Origin: Aplidium turbinatum
Taxonomy: Eukaryota > Chordata > Ascidiacea > Aplousobranchia > Polyclinidae
Assembly: GCA_918807975.1 (NCBI GenBank)
Contig: OU964919.1
Coordinates: 32,743,824 to 32,807,823, forward strand
Direction of reading: 5' to 3'
Length of the DNA stretch: 64,000 nucleotides
In this document: in pieces, positions 1 through 12,700 of the stretch
Layout: each line of letters starts with the position of its first letter
How positions within the stretch are numbered: the stretch's first letter is position 1
The notes under the pieces: generated by a model
What the model was told of the DNA's origin: nothing
Database searches by the model: none
The model's input: the letters and a program-made list of their open reading frames with translations, nothing else
Position numbers and translations under genes: made by a program

Positions 1-1373
1 TACAAATCGGATGTTGTTATTCAATATTGTTAAAACTCAACCACGCAAAAATGACATTTAATACGATTTTTTCTTTATGAAAACATTTTCTGGCAAATAA
101 ATATATGGCCTATTAATGCTTACAATTTCAATGCCTCAGTTGATGCGTCTGGTAGTTCTAGGACTCTAAGTAGGTAGTTCGGAGGCGCGGTCGCCTATCT
201 TTAGGTAGCCATGCTGAACATAACCATAACAAACAAATCAATTTATACAGCTTCAAGTTATACATTTTTCTAAACTTTATTAATTCAAATCCAAAGAACA
301 GGCCTCTTCACAACTGCGGACTGTAAAAACGAAAGAAACCAAAACGCAACTGAGCACTTGCAGTGTGATAGAGGTTCTTTTTCCTTTTTCTTTACCTTTT
401 TTCCGATTTACGCAATTGATATCCGAGAAATGAATTGCTACCTGAATTATCCTAGCGGGATTTCGTCGAATGATAGCCATGCGTAGTGATTGCTTTGCAT
501 TCAAAACATTTGTCGAGAAATGGCGCTAAGGAGCTAAGTAGAAAAAAGATCATTGTGCAAAATATGTAGCGCAATGCATTGTAAATAGCATGATGCAACT
601 GACAGAAACAGCAGTGTTGGAATCTTAAAAGAACAACTGCCTTTCCAAGAGCTCAGGAAATTAAACAAAATGTTGCTTATGTTTCTACTGTGGTACATTT
701 TGTACCCACTCCATTTCATTTTGGAAACAACGCTTACTTTTTAGGACACCATAATTTACCAGTACTTCTCTCTAGGTATTTCTGCTAAAGTGTCTTGTGT
801 TTTGTCAGTTTAGCCATATCTTGATTTGGGTGCGGAGAATGTCATTCGCACCGGGCTAAAGTAGCCTCTTGGGGCCCTGAGACAGAAAGCATTAAACGGC
901 TTAGGTCCATAATCATTAAGTTGCCTTAGTTCATCAGACTGGAAACAAAGTCGAATCGAATGTGGACGGCTGGTAGAAAACTAGGCGATTGGTATGAAAG
1001 AAACCATACCGAGATTTTTAACTTAGGGCCACAAGAAGTCCGGTACGGTCCTACTGTCATGTCATAAAGTGCGTTATCGAGACATCTAGTTGTAATTTTG
1101 AGCGCTATCGAACCGACGTTCATCAAGAATATTCGCCTGCTTGAAAAAGAGTTGAAACTTAACATTATATTTAAAAACATAGCAAAATTTTCGAATTTTA
1201 TGTGGGCACACCCCACACCTCTTAATCTACATCTTTAGCCCTTAAGTCAGCTCTTTGTTCTTTCTTGTTATGTTTATTAGGTAAGCAAGCATAACGCACA
1301 ATTACAGTATTCTAATGCTACGTATGGAACCAAGCTGTGGTACTCCTTTAGTTGTTCGAATGCGTTTCCGCTA
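1..1373. other. AT-rich sequence without a recognised gene
   Basis: I see no exon, RNA gene or clear repeat ends here. The short open frames on either strand look like chance: they resemble no family I know and lack splice context. Confidence 0.5.
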
Positions 1374-1381
1374 GGCTACTG

Positions 1382-1929
1382 CAGTGGTTCCCAAACTATG
1401 ACAATAAAAGTACACAAAACTCTTCCATGGTGAGAAACTCTTCCAAAAGTCTTCCAGGTGAGAAACTCACTCAAATTGAGAAATTGATTAGGATAAAATT
1501 ACGCAATATGCATTATTGTGTTGTAATTAATTTTATTTGGGGAGAGAGAAGTTCAAGCATTTATAATGCAGCACTGCATCTCGGCTTTGATGACCATCAA
1601 GTATCAAATCGAAAAGGAAGAACCGTCTTGTTGCGCCTGGGCATGATTTCATAGGTACGCTATTAGCGCAGTTACTCCTCGCATCGATCAACTGTTCGAG
1701 AAAAAACATTTATATCCATTTTATTAAAATTATTTGATGCATTTTTGTCATTTTTTTGTTTTTAATTTGGTTTTGGGCACTGTGCTAATATTCGTTAAAC
1801 TTTTTTGGCTTGTAGCCTATTATATATTTTTGAGTTGTTTAGTTTTCCTGGGTAATACGTAAGTGGTATGCAAACCTTGTACGAAACTTCTGAATTGTAT
1901 GCGAATGGGAAAAAGTTTGAGGATCACCA
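1382..1929. mobile_element. Non-autonomous hAT-like element with 8-bp target duplication
   Basis: The left end reads CAGTGGTTCCCAAACT. The right end, read on the minus strand, is similar (TGGTGATCCTCAAACT), which is the hAT type of terminus. The flanks are GGCTACTG (1374-1381) and AGCTACTG (1930-1937), a 7/8 match to an 8-bp target duplication. The 548-bp interior has a 100-codon frame (1352-1654, starting just outside) with no recognisable transposase. The copy is old, as its ends have diverged. Confidence 0.6.
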
Positions 1930-1937
1930 AGCTACTG

Positions 1938-2390
1938 CAATATCTTTTGAAGTGGCACTACTTTGATGGCCTTCAAAAAAGTTTAACAGTGATTTGGTAA
2001 AAACTTCAGTCGTTTGGCAAAGGCTTTCAGGTAAAGTGCTTATTTAAACGCAATTATTTCATCAAGTTATTCCTCAAATCGTTTCTTTCAGAAAAAAGAG
2101 CTTACCATGGACTAAGTCTAAATAACGGTTATGCTTACGATGCTGCTAAAAGCGAAACTCAATCAACGGTTTGTTTTCTCCAAGCACTTGGACTGAGTTG
2201 TGTAAACAGGCTTATGCAAGAGGAAGCAAGTTTGTTAAACAAGTTATTTTCGTCTAGTTCATTAAACTTAATATGTTTCATCCAAAAAACTTCATTGCCA
2301 TACACACATCAAAAGGCGCAAAAAATATATCACTTTACAAGGCAAGACGACTTGACACTCGACAACTAACTAACAAGTCAATCAATATAA
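1938..2390. other. Unannotated spacer between two transposons
   Basis: AT-rich sequence with no gene or repeat end that I recognise. Confidence 0.4.
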
Positions 2391-2554
2391 ATCTTATTTT
2401 GTAATAGAGCAGGAGTTACATGGCTTTAATTACATTTTCATTAGGAATTTCAACGATGACCTTTCTGGATGTGTTTTTGGACGTAGAATCCAAAAATCGA
2501 GTGCTTACAAGCCGAAAACTGGACATTTTTGAGATATTTGCATTTTTGGGCTAG
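2391..2554 (+). repeat. Left terminal inverted repeat of the 3.4-kb element
   Basis: It shares with the right end, in inverse orientation, the stretches TTTAATTACATTTTCATTAG, GTAGAATCCAAAAATCGAGT and AAAACTGGACATTTTTGAGA. The outermost bases are degenerate, so the exact end and any 3-4 bp target duplication cannot be fixed by eye. Confidence 0.75.
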
Positions 2555-2555
2555 C

Positions 2556-3545
2556 AAGAGAATGACGTCAAAGCATTACAACAGGTGTAAGCGATTACAT
2601 GTTTTTCTTGCCACTGCGTTCAGGAAAAAACATGTAGAGTCGTTCTTAGAGCAGATGAAGGACAATGTGAATAGACATGCTATCATCACAGCAATGCTTC
2701 GAAACAGTATACATATTGAAGATGTAGAGAAATCAGATGCCTTTAAAGGTCTTATGAATGATTATGAGAAGTTCTGTGACGACACACGGAACGGGAGCCA
2801 TTGCGGTACAGCCCAGTTCTGGTTTCTTTACATCAATCTTATACAGCGATTTTTACTTATGAACAGAGCTGTAAAGACGAATGATATTGAGCTCTTCACT
2901 TATGTCTGAAAACAATAATTCCTGTGTTTTTGCATGCAACAAGCCCAACTATTCCAGACACATGCTACTGTACTTTCTGAAACTGTTGAACATGGACTAC
3001 ACACACCCTGGCATACGTGATCAGCTGGAAAAAGGAGCCTTCTCTGTGAGGTTGTCTGGACATTCCTTCTCTAGATTAGGCTACCTGTTGATCAAGCGAT
3101 GGAGATGACTGTGAATGTGGATGCTGCATTCCGGATGACTGGTATAAGTGCGTTCACCCAGAGTTTTCCTGCCCACCGAAGATGGAATGTCACGAGGTAT
3201 GCAAGTAGTCAAGTGATAAATTATGCGATGGAGAAAGCTGGTATGAAACATTATGAAACTGCTTACCAGGAATCAAAACCCTACAGAATAAAAATAGACC
3301 ATGCTGATTTCAGGAAGATTGATGAAACTATCGATTCGACCATGAATCCATTTCAACATGTTGAACAAAGCAATCACTTGACCAAGAGCTATCGTCTGGA
3401 AAACCAGCTCCAGATGAGATCAGAAATGATCTCTTGAACACAATTAGCAAAGGTTCTGAATGGCAAAATGAGTTCCTTGATGAAATAGAAGAAGATCCAG
3501 CTCGAATTGAAAAGTCCATCAAGAGAAGGAAAGTTAGAAATTTCG
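2556..3545 (+). pseudogene. Transposon protein, N-terminal and central remnants
   Basis: Three overlapping frames carry one protein: YNRCKRLHVFL and GTAQFWFLYINLI in the first, NKPNYSRHMLLYF in the second, and the stretch with TVNVDAAFRMTG in the third. At least two frame changes separate them, so this copy is not translatable as one protein. These blocks recur in uncharacterised animal transposon proteins I have seen, ahead of an XPG-like nuclease part. No DDE transposase core is visible upstream, where the left inverted repeat begins almost at once. Confidence 0.6.
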
Positions 3546-3551
3546 CTAGCA

Positions 3552-3725
3552 GTTCGGCAGCAGCAGCAGTGGCCGAGTAATTCGGCAGCAGTGGCCGAGT
3601 GGTTAGCGCGTTGGGCTCGCAGTCGAGAGCCTGCATGTTCGACTCCAGCCCCCGCACTTGCTGTTGTTTCTCTGGGCAAGAAACTTTACGATAATTGCCT
3701 AGTGATCGATTTCGAGTAATGGGTA
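3552..3725 (+). mobile_element. tRNA-derived SINE inserted in the transposon
   Basis: A pol III A box (TGGCCGAGTGG, 3592-3602) and B box (GTTCGACTC, 3637-3645) are spaced as in a tRNA gene. The body with CTCTGGGCAAGAAACTT is typical of tRNA SINE tails. The first 20 or so bases (TTCGGCAGCAGTGGCCGAGT) are present twice in tandem (about 3553-3578 and 3580-3600). It interrupts the transposon protein between its KVRNFA and RDMFGRLL blocks. Stem pairing is too poor for a working tRNA. Confidence 0.65.
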
Positions 3726-3849
3726 GTAGCAAATTTTAGTCATAAGTAGAGTAGACAACCGGAAACAGACATTGCCGTCGGCTGCAGCGTGGGTCAGGTG
3801 TACGTCGGAAGGCGTACACCGATGCATAGCGCTCAAGTCGGCTTTCCCG

Positions 3850-5436
3850 CAATGCAGGATAAAGATATGACAAACAAACAAGCTAGCAATGTAACAAAGG
3901 TTTTTGTCACCACAAAAGATAAGAAAGTGGTAGAGCTGAAATGTTCCAGAGACATGTTTGGTAGACTTCTTTACTTGTCCTGCCAAAAAAAGCTTGACTT
4001 AAGAAAAGTCCTGTCTCACCCACTGTCAGCAGTTCCCCTTAGTCTATGCAATGTAGATGGAAGTATGACCACAACCAACAAGTCCAAATTGGCTAATTAT
4101 CTTGAGTCACTTGCGACCGCAGCTAATGAACCATTGAATACGGGAAGCGATGTGAGTATTTTTGATGGCATGTTCTTGATCAGAATGATTACGAACCTTC
4201 CTTCTACTTATGGTGGAATTGCCAAAGCTCTCTTAACTATGATTTATAAAGCTACTAGCGAAAAAGTGCACTTTGTATGTGACGATTATACTCAGAACAC
4301 AATCAAAGACTCGGCTCATGAAATTCGGGAGGACACCGACACTGTCATCAGCATTACTAGTCCTAGCCAAAAAAGACCTAAAGACTTTGCAAAGTGCCTA
4401 TCCTCATCACAGTTCAAAGATTCTTTCCTTGCTTTCTTGTTTTATGAGTAGCAGTCAAATCTTATGCTGAAGTAATCGGGAACAAGAAAGTAATTGTGGC
4501 AACGGAAAAAAAGTGCTATGAATTTAGTGTGCAAAGTGACAATCCTGTAATAAGACAGAACTGCTGTTTATATGACTGCGAACACAATGAAGCGGACACA
4601 AGGATGGTGCATCACATCTTTCAGCTCTACAAAAGTAGTAACAATCCTCTGCGAGTGAATGTGCGTTGTAATGACACAGATGTAATTATCATTCTCTTGC
4701 ATTATTGCAGCGATGTGGACCGGCAAACAAAAGTTTTATTAGAAATGGGTCATGCTTACAACAATACACGGCGTATTGTTAACATCAGAAGCATGATGGA
4801 GGAGCTCAGTGAAATTAATGGCTTATTCTGTACAGCTTTGCCAGGATACCATGCCATCACAGGGTGTGATCACAATTCCTGTTTCTTTGGCAAAGGGAAA
4901 ACTAGACCACTCTTAATTGCATTAAAGTACCCTTAATTCCTTCAAGCACTGGCCGATTTAGGCAGTTCCATCAGTGTTAGCTCTGCCACGGAAACTGCCC
5001 TCGAAGAGTTTGTAGGCTATGTGCAAAATACGGGAAAAGGCAACTTCGTGACGTCAATGAAGCCTGCAGAGTTATATTTGAAACGAAGTTTACGCCAATA
5101 CATGGTGAGCGGCCTCTGCAAAAGGTAAAAGGTTTGGAACCTACAACAATGCCTCCTTGCAGGGCAGCGTTTATCCAGCACATTAAGCGAGCAAATTTTA
5201 TTGCAAGGATGTGGAAACTTGCAAATGAATTCAAGCCTGTGACAGAGTCACCCTTAGACCATGGGTGGAAAGAGGATAATAGCGGCAAGATAGTGCCAAA
5301 TTGGTTTGAAGGCTCTTAGCTGCCGGATTCTCTGGAAGTAGACCAATATAACAATGACAGTGACTACAAGGATTCAAATTTATCTGACGATTCAGATGAC
5401 AGTGAAAGTCAGAACGGTGATTTTAACATTATCTAA
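3850..5436 (+). pseudogene. Transposon protein, C-terminal XPG/FEN1-like nuclease remnant
   Basis: The first frame (to about 4451) carries CSRDMFGRLLYLS and the VPLSLCNVDGSM block. A second frame (4496-4936) carries EADTRMVHHIF, NDTDVIIILLHYC and YHAITGCDHNSCFFGKGK. Those acidic residues and the GCD-GKGK turn match the metal-binding and helix-hairpin-helix regions of XPG/FEN1 nucleases. A third piece runs to about 5436, with PPCRAAFIQHIKRA, LDHGWKED and an acidic serine-rich tail. Stops between the pieces make it a pseudogene. The function given is an inference from motifs only. Confidence 0.6.
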
Positions 5437-5631
5437 CTAAATCTTGTATTTCAGATTGTATTTTTTTACAGTTTCATATTTGAAAAACACAAAAACTGTT
5501 ACAGTTACACAAAAACCATGACAGATCCCTTTTGTCTTGGCAGAATTTGACCAATTTCACTTTTGAACTAAGAAGCTGTCTTAATTCTACGACAAATTGG
5601 CAAAAGAAAAAATTATAAAATAAAAAAGGAA

Positions 5632-5801
5632 GTAGCCCACAAACATTAAAATTTGCTAATATCTCAAAAATGTCCAGTTTTCGGCGTGTAAGCACTCGAT
5701 TTTTGGATTCTACGCCCAAAAATACATCTAAAAAGTTCTTCCTTAAATTTCCTAATGAAAATGTAATTAAACTCGTATAACTCCTGGACTATAAGGAAGA
5801 G
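5632..5801 (-). repeat. Right terminal inverted repeat of the 3.4-kb element
   Basis: This is the inverted partner of 2391-2554. The match runs from GTAGCCCAC on the inner side to the CTCCTGGACTATAAGGAAGA stretch on the outer side, with small gaps. Confidence 0.75.
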
Positions 5802-6695
5802 ATACGCAACTCGTTCACACTGCTTGAAAAAGGCGTACACGAAAGAGAAAAAATGCCTGATTGCTTTTTCCCAGTGACTGACGCGAGTTTCATTTGTAGT
5901 CATCTTGAACACCAAGGTAAAAAACAGGTTTCGATGGTTCGGTAAGACAGTTAAGGTAAGACAATTTACACCAAGGTAAGACAGTTTCGATGGTTAGTGC
6001 AGCTCGAGAGATTCGTAAATTTGCGTTTTCACAAAGCATGTTATTTAACAGAAAAGCACATATTTGCTCAATCAGCTTTTGTTATTATTCAAACTACAAG
6101 GACTGGACAGTCATCTTCATAGCTGTCATTTTTGGTGAGCGTTGCAGTTCAAAAAGTGTCACATATTAGTTTCACACAAGTCTTGCAATATGAAAAATAT
6201 GGCTGCAGTAGAGTCTATGAGTTACTAAGGCGTTAGAAAACCATACAGTCGAACCATATATTATAGAATATCGGTGTTTGATGTATTTTTCTGTTTCATT
6301 GCGCGTTATTCAAGGTCAGATTAATATCGAATTAACTGTTGCGGTAGATTTTTGTCATATTCGTGCTGTTAAATTCTTTATTTTCAATAATATTGTTGTT
6401 TTCAACATTTTATGAATTATTTTTAGTATTTGTTAGTAACAATATTATGAGATGTTAAAAAGCTTGCCATTTTTCCCAAGGAATCAAGTCCTCATCGCTT
6501 CTCAATTGTTATTCTACGCTGACGATATTTCAAAACAATTATATAGCCTACGTGTCAATTCTTGAGCAGAAACTGGACAGGCTTTTTTAATCAGTTTGTT
6601 TGTCGTGATTAGGCCTACTAACAAGAGCATAGGCTACATTAGCACAATCGAAACTATAACACTTGTAACTTTGAAGAAAACATTGTCTTTGCAAA
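5802..6695. other. Region upstream of Eph gene 1, presumed promoter and 5' UTR
   Basis: This stretch lies between the transposon and the first coding exon. It should hold the 5' UTR and core promoter. I see no convincing TATA box or initiator, and transcription may also start further left, so no site is called. Confidence 0.3.
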
Positions 6696-6768
6696 ATGGT
6701 GTATTGCCACCGGATTGTATATTGTATTGTTCTTTCCACGTTTCTGAAGAGCTCTGTACAAGACACAA
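6696..6768 (+). CDS. Eph: Eph gene 1 exon 1: start codon and signal peptide
   Basis: The 24 codons give [20 protein letters not shown] followed by VQDT, a typical hydrophobic signal peptide. The donor A|GTGAGT leaves one base, which the next exon completes to Asn. The choice rests on this phase match and on the same layout (24 codons ending DT plus one base) at 52781-52853 in gene 2. It was too short for a simple open-frame search. Confidence 0.8.
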
Positions 6769-9700
6769 GTGAGTAAATAACTTTCGTTGAAAACAGTTTT
6801 TCTTCAGTAACATTTCACAACAAATTTTTGTAGTCTCAAGTTTGTGTTGGTTACTTATTGCAGTATTGTGGATTACTTGGTAACATTTTCAATTTTCAAC
6901 CAACCACTTAAAGTTACAGTGCTCAGTAAAGTTGCAACACAAATTCCATGTGTTCTGAATCTTTACTGTAGGCCTATAGTCAAAATTAGTCACAAGTATA
7001 GATGTTGTTAAATACTTCCTTCCAGTTGTTTAAATTCTTATCTACACAAAAAAGCCTGTCTTCAAAATCTGCAGTAAGTGAAAGTTATCAAATGAGTAGA
7101 CTAGACTGATGCTTTCCATATTAATTAAGAAATGATCACGTATTCCCAAGTGATTGTATTCCATGTACATTGAGTTTTAATGTCAATACTACAACTTTGG
7201 AAGTATAACTTGAAAAAAAGTAATGTAGTTTCCGCGGAAAAGGCAGCATTGTTATATGAGGGCAGTGTCCCTGAATTCAAAACTGAGATATAGGCTACTA
7301 CCTATTTGTTTAGCAGCGTCAGGTTGAAAGGTCATATCGTATCCGGAGGCTTTCTTACGTTCGTGTCTGCCAAAGGCGTGCCAACGATTTTCAGCCTCAA
7401 CGTATCCTGTGCATGTCTCGTTAACAACTGTATATATTTTTGAGTGGTTTTAGAATATTTATGATGCAAAATGTCTTTTCACCGCTTCTCAGCACATCAT
7501 AATGTAACAGAGTCGAATTATTTTAGCAGTCCAAGAGGGTGCAAACTCGACAAATCCTTTCAGCACAATGCAAAATTACGATAGTGGGCTGCTGTTCATT
7601 AGAACACATTTTTTTAATGAAACGATCAAATACAGATATTGTACCCCACCAATTAATATGAAACATTTGCGATTACTTTTCCTTAAAGTCTAAAAACTAT
7701 TTTAATGTTTTTCCAAAGTGTTTCTAACAAATTGTTCTTTCTTTTACAAATATTGACTTGTCTCCGCATATCGAAAAATAACTACACTTTTCTCTAAAAG
7801 ATAATTTTGAACTGGTATCGCATGACAAAATTGATTCTTAAAAAGATAAATACAAAATCCATCTTTCTTAAACACTCTTTTATTTCTGTTTAATTATTTC
7901 AGTTTATTCTTCTACTTAAAATAACAAGACGTTTTCAAACGAAGGGGTGGTCCACATAGCATGGAGAGAATAGAAATGAAGCAAACACTATCACAGCTGT
8001 GCAAAACGGCGCGTACCATTTTCTTGTACAACAGCTAAAAATTGAAGTTTGCTTTAATATTAGAAGAACTTCCATAATTCGATAACTAACCTTTTTGGTC
8101 GCATTAGAATAATTAGATCAACATTATATGTTTTTACATCATGTACTGTATTGAGTAAACATTATCCGTGGGAAATAAGTCATTGTGGATTTGTTACGAA
8201 CATGTGTTCAAATCGAATATTTACAGAGCTGTAATAGAAATGAGAATATTTTCACGACACACGTTTCTAATTTGTCAGTTGTTATATTATTATCGGGCAA
8301 ACTGTCACGGATTTGTATCTTGGCAGATACTCGCCAGTTATGGCCTTAAAGTTAAGGAAACTGAAAAGAAGAAAACTTGTAGAAACTAAATTATCTTTAT
8401 CTATTTTTTTGAACAGAACATGCTCAATTCAAAAATGTAATATGAAGTTTCTATGTTAACCGTTCCAGCTACTTGTAAGTCATGAATCATGATGACCAAG
8501 GGGAAAAAACATAAACGGTTCCACTGTAGGCTATGTTCTTATTTTGCCAATCGAAGGCGATAAACTATTTAAAGAGGTTGCCTTTAGCCGTAACAATGTC
8601 TTTTTATAAAAGTTGCACACAAATGTCCAACGGTCATCTGGACCACAAAACGTACGAAAATGACGTATGAATACCAAAAAGCCCACGTAAAGTTCACTGT
8701 CGCTGACTCTATCCAGTAGGTTGACGAAGTCTAAAAGGAATTTCTCCTTAGATTGCGACATCGTAGAATATTACACTAGACACGGATTCAAATGTTCAAG
8801 TTTCGATGTAAAACACCTTCGCTATTTACAAGTGTACGTCATCCTTTCCTACACCCAACATAGTAGGCCTAGGCCCTACAGTAATTGTTTTATTTTTTTG
8901 ATGTGTTGTTTTGCGACGTGCAATTGACGTTAGAGATAATTGAGCTTCCCGTGAGCTATTAAACATGTGTGTGATTATTATTTACGTGACCTCCACAAGT
9001 GTTAGACCAGACCGCTGATTTATCAAGTTCTAATGTTCAAATAAGAAACCTCATTTTTTAAAACACGCAGTAAACGTCTGTAACTTGTACAGTAGACCAT
9101 AGTTCGTATACCACACGGGCTATGATAGAAAAACAAAAACTCAACAAGTTTGTTTGTTGGCGTTTTGACAAATACGAACCTAATAGCTATAATTTATTTT
9201 ACAAACATTTGTTGTCCAAATTGTTCTCTGGTGTTAACGCCCGAACACGGTAAATGAAGATAGTTTAGGTCTATATAAACAATAAAGCTTGTTGCCTTTC
9301 AATTCTACAAGCTCCAAAGCCCCGTGGTTATGTAAATTGAAAGAGAAGGTAAAAGACACAGAGCCCCATAAAAAAAATCCTTATGGAATAGGATTATTAC
9401 ATAAAATTTATAGAAAGCATTAAATTCATCATCTGGAAATAAACAATTTATTGCGTTGTATCTTTTTTCATTTTGAAACATAAGCAATGAGCATATATAT
9501 TTGAGAGGCAATGATTATAAGCCATTTTTGTTTCCACGCTATGGTTTTTAAATCACTGACTGGTTCTTAATTGTGAAATAAGAGTTGTGATCACGTTTGC
9601 CATCAGCAGTTCGGTTTAGGAGTTGTTCAAATACTTTCATATGCGTATCATATGCAATCAAACTACACGCGCTTGGGCTGCGGGCATTTTCGTAAGAACC

Positions 9701-12700
9701 AGTGATCTACACTATCATACAATCGATAAACCAAGGACATTCTGATTGCTCATATTGTAGATGTAGGCACTGGAATAACTTAAAGTTTTTACAAGAGAGA
9801 TATAGCCATATACGTACCTGAAATGAGTCCAGAGTTCTGTTCGTTTCTCATGGAATGAGACAGCCAAAAGATTACATAACATGATGTCGACAGTAAATCT
9901 ATAACAACTCCCGTACATTTCATTTGCATTGTCCATGGTTTGACCACTCTTCTCAGAACTCAGAAACTCAATGCCTACACAAACTTTCAATACACAATGA
10001 AATGAACAAAACAGTCGAAAATACCACAAGTCACAGCAAAGTTGATAGCTAATGATTGCAGCAAAACATCTGCATGTCAGCTGCAAGGATAGAAGGGTTG
10101 TTAAACAAGGTCGAGTGATTAATTGAATGTGGGAATCAATTACCACTTAAGTGACAAAGATTCAAAGAGATGCGCTATAATGTTTCATCACAGCTTAACA
10201 TTGATAAACTGTTGCAAGAACATGTTTCTTCAATAAACTTGCTGTCTAACTTAGCGTTTCAGTTTAGCCTTGATCAATTGAAATAAGTGAAAATTCCACA
10301 CCAAAATATTGCAGCAATAAAAAGTAGCTTAAATTAGCAAAACATCACCCTTAAAAGCATCAAACAAGAAACAATTGCTTCTTTTATTTTGAATATTCCA
10401 ATCCTGAAAGTGGTGTTTTGTGTCTGTCGTGAACATAAGTTTTGTCATGAAGTTGCAATTTTACGCCATTTTAACGCTGCAGACTGAAGACTTGTGGCAC
10501 AACAGGTGTTCAAGGTTAAATTGTAGTTTTATAATTTGATATCGTTTGCTTCGAGATTATAACCACTTCCATATTAATAGTTTTACTCAAGTCAAGTTCC
10601 CTTCATTGCTTGTGTGACTGTCACTGAATTATGTAGAAATCTTTTCTGCTGCTACCATCATAAGTCATTACCAAACAATACACAAAGCATGGCAACTTAC
10701 AACTATGAGTTTGAAATTCACAGTAGGCTATTAAGTGCATTTTGCACGTCGCTTACCCATTTTTGAAAAACAGAAACTCTAGGCGTGATAACGTTTTATT
10801 AGTTTTAATGCAATTTTAATAAGAATGAATTGTTCTCACGCATGTTATACCATGGCGAGTATGCTAACTGTTATCGCCGGTTCTCATTACGTTCTGTTAC
10901 AATACAAGTATGTTAACTATTCGCTTACCATTCTTTTTTATTTTAGATATTCTGTACGACACAAAGACTGCGACAAGTGACTTGGATTGGGCTTTACATC
11001 CTTTGTATACAGGGGTAAGCTTGCTATTGCAAACTATTCCTTACGATCTTAAAATGAAAAGACTGCAAAATGTGTTTGTTTTCTAAAAATAAATAGTTGT
11101 TTATTAACACCACTTGCCTCTCAATATTTAAATAAACATCAGATATGTTTTGTTGTAATTTAATATTTTGACATTATTAGTATTGTGACACAGGCTACGT
11201 CATCACAGCACAACCGCAGATCATTCCACTTTGTGGCATTACAACCTGTGATGTGATGCATTGAACAATGTGGCAATAGTCACTAAATTGCCATTAGCTT
11301 GTTGGAATTAGATTATGTTTGAAAAGAAAAGCACAGAAAAAGGATGAATTTAGTCGCGATATTGTAAGTAACACGTCTCCAAGTATCCCACTCCAGAAGG
11401 AATCACAAAAAACCATTGGATATTTCTTTAAGATTTTTCACTTCATTGCTCAAAATTTGTTTCCTCACATACAACGTAAACCCTCCCTGACGATGATGCA
11501 ACGTATACTTGATGTATTTGTGCCAAACATCTTGACCTTTTGACCTTGATCTCAACCTTTCATTTGTCGTTCTTTGCTGGCGCCTAAAGAACCAGTTTCC
11601 TTTGAAATAAAATTGCCTTTTTCGTTTTGTTCCTAAGCAACATCACATTCCTGGCACCAACCAGTACGGTGAAACAATAATTGAGTTTTTTACATACGAT
11701 AACGTCTAAGCAGCAAAAATCTGGCAAAAAAGTGATAAAAATAGACTCATTCAATGTGTTATTCAAATGAATTTTCGATTTTACGAAGTGCTGTTTAAAT
11801 TTGATTTTTCAAAAAGGTTACGTCGAACCAAATTTATTGAGTGTAGCTTTACGCTGCATCATCTGCATGATTCCTCGTCAAGAATCTTGTAATTCTAACC
11901 ATAAAGTAAATGAACAAATAGTCAATTTGATGTTACAATTGAACGTAAAATTATATATTCCTAAACAAAGCACCTGTTTCGTTTCATAGCAAACGTTAAA
12001 GTTTCATCACATAAACATTTGTAAACGAAAACATGCTTGTTGGTTTATGTTGTTGGCTAAATGTTTTCTGAGCAAAATTTGCATCATGTTGATGTAGAAA
12101 GTGGAACAATTTGACCATCATGTATGTGCCATCTAACGTGATGCTGCCAAACACAAATGCTACTGTAGCATACGTTAAAAACTTATCATGAAGCATGATG
12201 AAAGTAAATGGAAAAGCAAGATGACAGTGAAAATATTGATTGCAGCAAAACAACCGAAAGAGAAATAGGAAATTGTTCTCAAGTAAAGTCGACAATTGTG
12301 CAATTTCATGCTAAATTATTCAGAAAACGATTTTAAACTTTTTTGACCTTGGAAGATAGCTTGATGCTATTGAAATGTTAGATTTGATATGCGCTTATTC
12401 CGCGTACTGTGTGACATATTTTTCACGGTGCATGCTAAAAAGCATCACGCGATGAATCATTTGATTGGCCGTCACACCTACAGTAGAGTTGAATCTTCAC
12501 AGCTTCAAACAGCACCTTTTTAATGATGAAATGATGACTGTTATGTCCTCTAAATGTTGATTGAGATAGTCTTCAGACTGCAAGAACGCTCTATAACTTG
12601 TAGTTTCTTTTTCACTTCATAAGCTGATTCACCTTTCACCTTTTGTTCTTCGATAAAAATCATTTTTGTATGTTTGGGTTCTCGTTCGATTTTTCCAAAG

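Larger units (their letters stand above)
2391..5801 (+). mobile_element. TIR DNA transposon with XPG-nuclease-like protein, probably Academ-like
   Basis: The two ends (2391-2554 and 5632-5801) are inverted copies of each other, about 160 bp long and roughly 80% alike by eye. Between them lies one broken coding region on the + strand. It contains GTAQFWFLYINLI, EADTR, DTDVIIILLHYC and ITGCDHNSCFFGKGK. The last three fit the acidic positions and GCD..GxGK-type turn of XPG/FEN1 nucleases. Academ DNA transposons are known to encode an XPG nuclease beside the transposase, so Academ-like is the best fit. No transposase catalytic domain was recognised, so the copy has probably lost its 5' coding part. 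A tRNA-derived SINE sits inside. Confidence 0.65.

Noticed and set aside
3585-3660. Functional tRNA gene
   Set aside because: A and B boxes are present, but acceptor and T stems do not pair well and a SINE body follows.
9651-9691. Alternative first exon for Eph gene 1 (ATG at about 9651 with GTAAGA donor)
   Set aside because: The phase can fit, but the peptide is not a signal peptide and it lacks the parallel with gene 2 that the 6696 exon has.
9715-10146. 143-codon open frame on the minus strand in intron 1 of gene 1
   Set aside because: No known motif, no splice or start context; hydrophobic, AT-derived composition. Treated as chance, though expression data could change that.
10826-10907. 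Alternative first exon with donor GTATGT just before exon 2
   Set aside because: The phase is wrong (two leftover bases) and the intron would be only about 40 bases.
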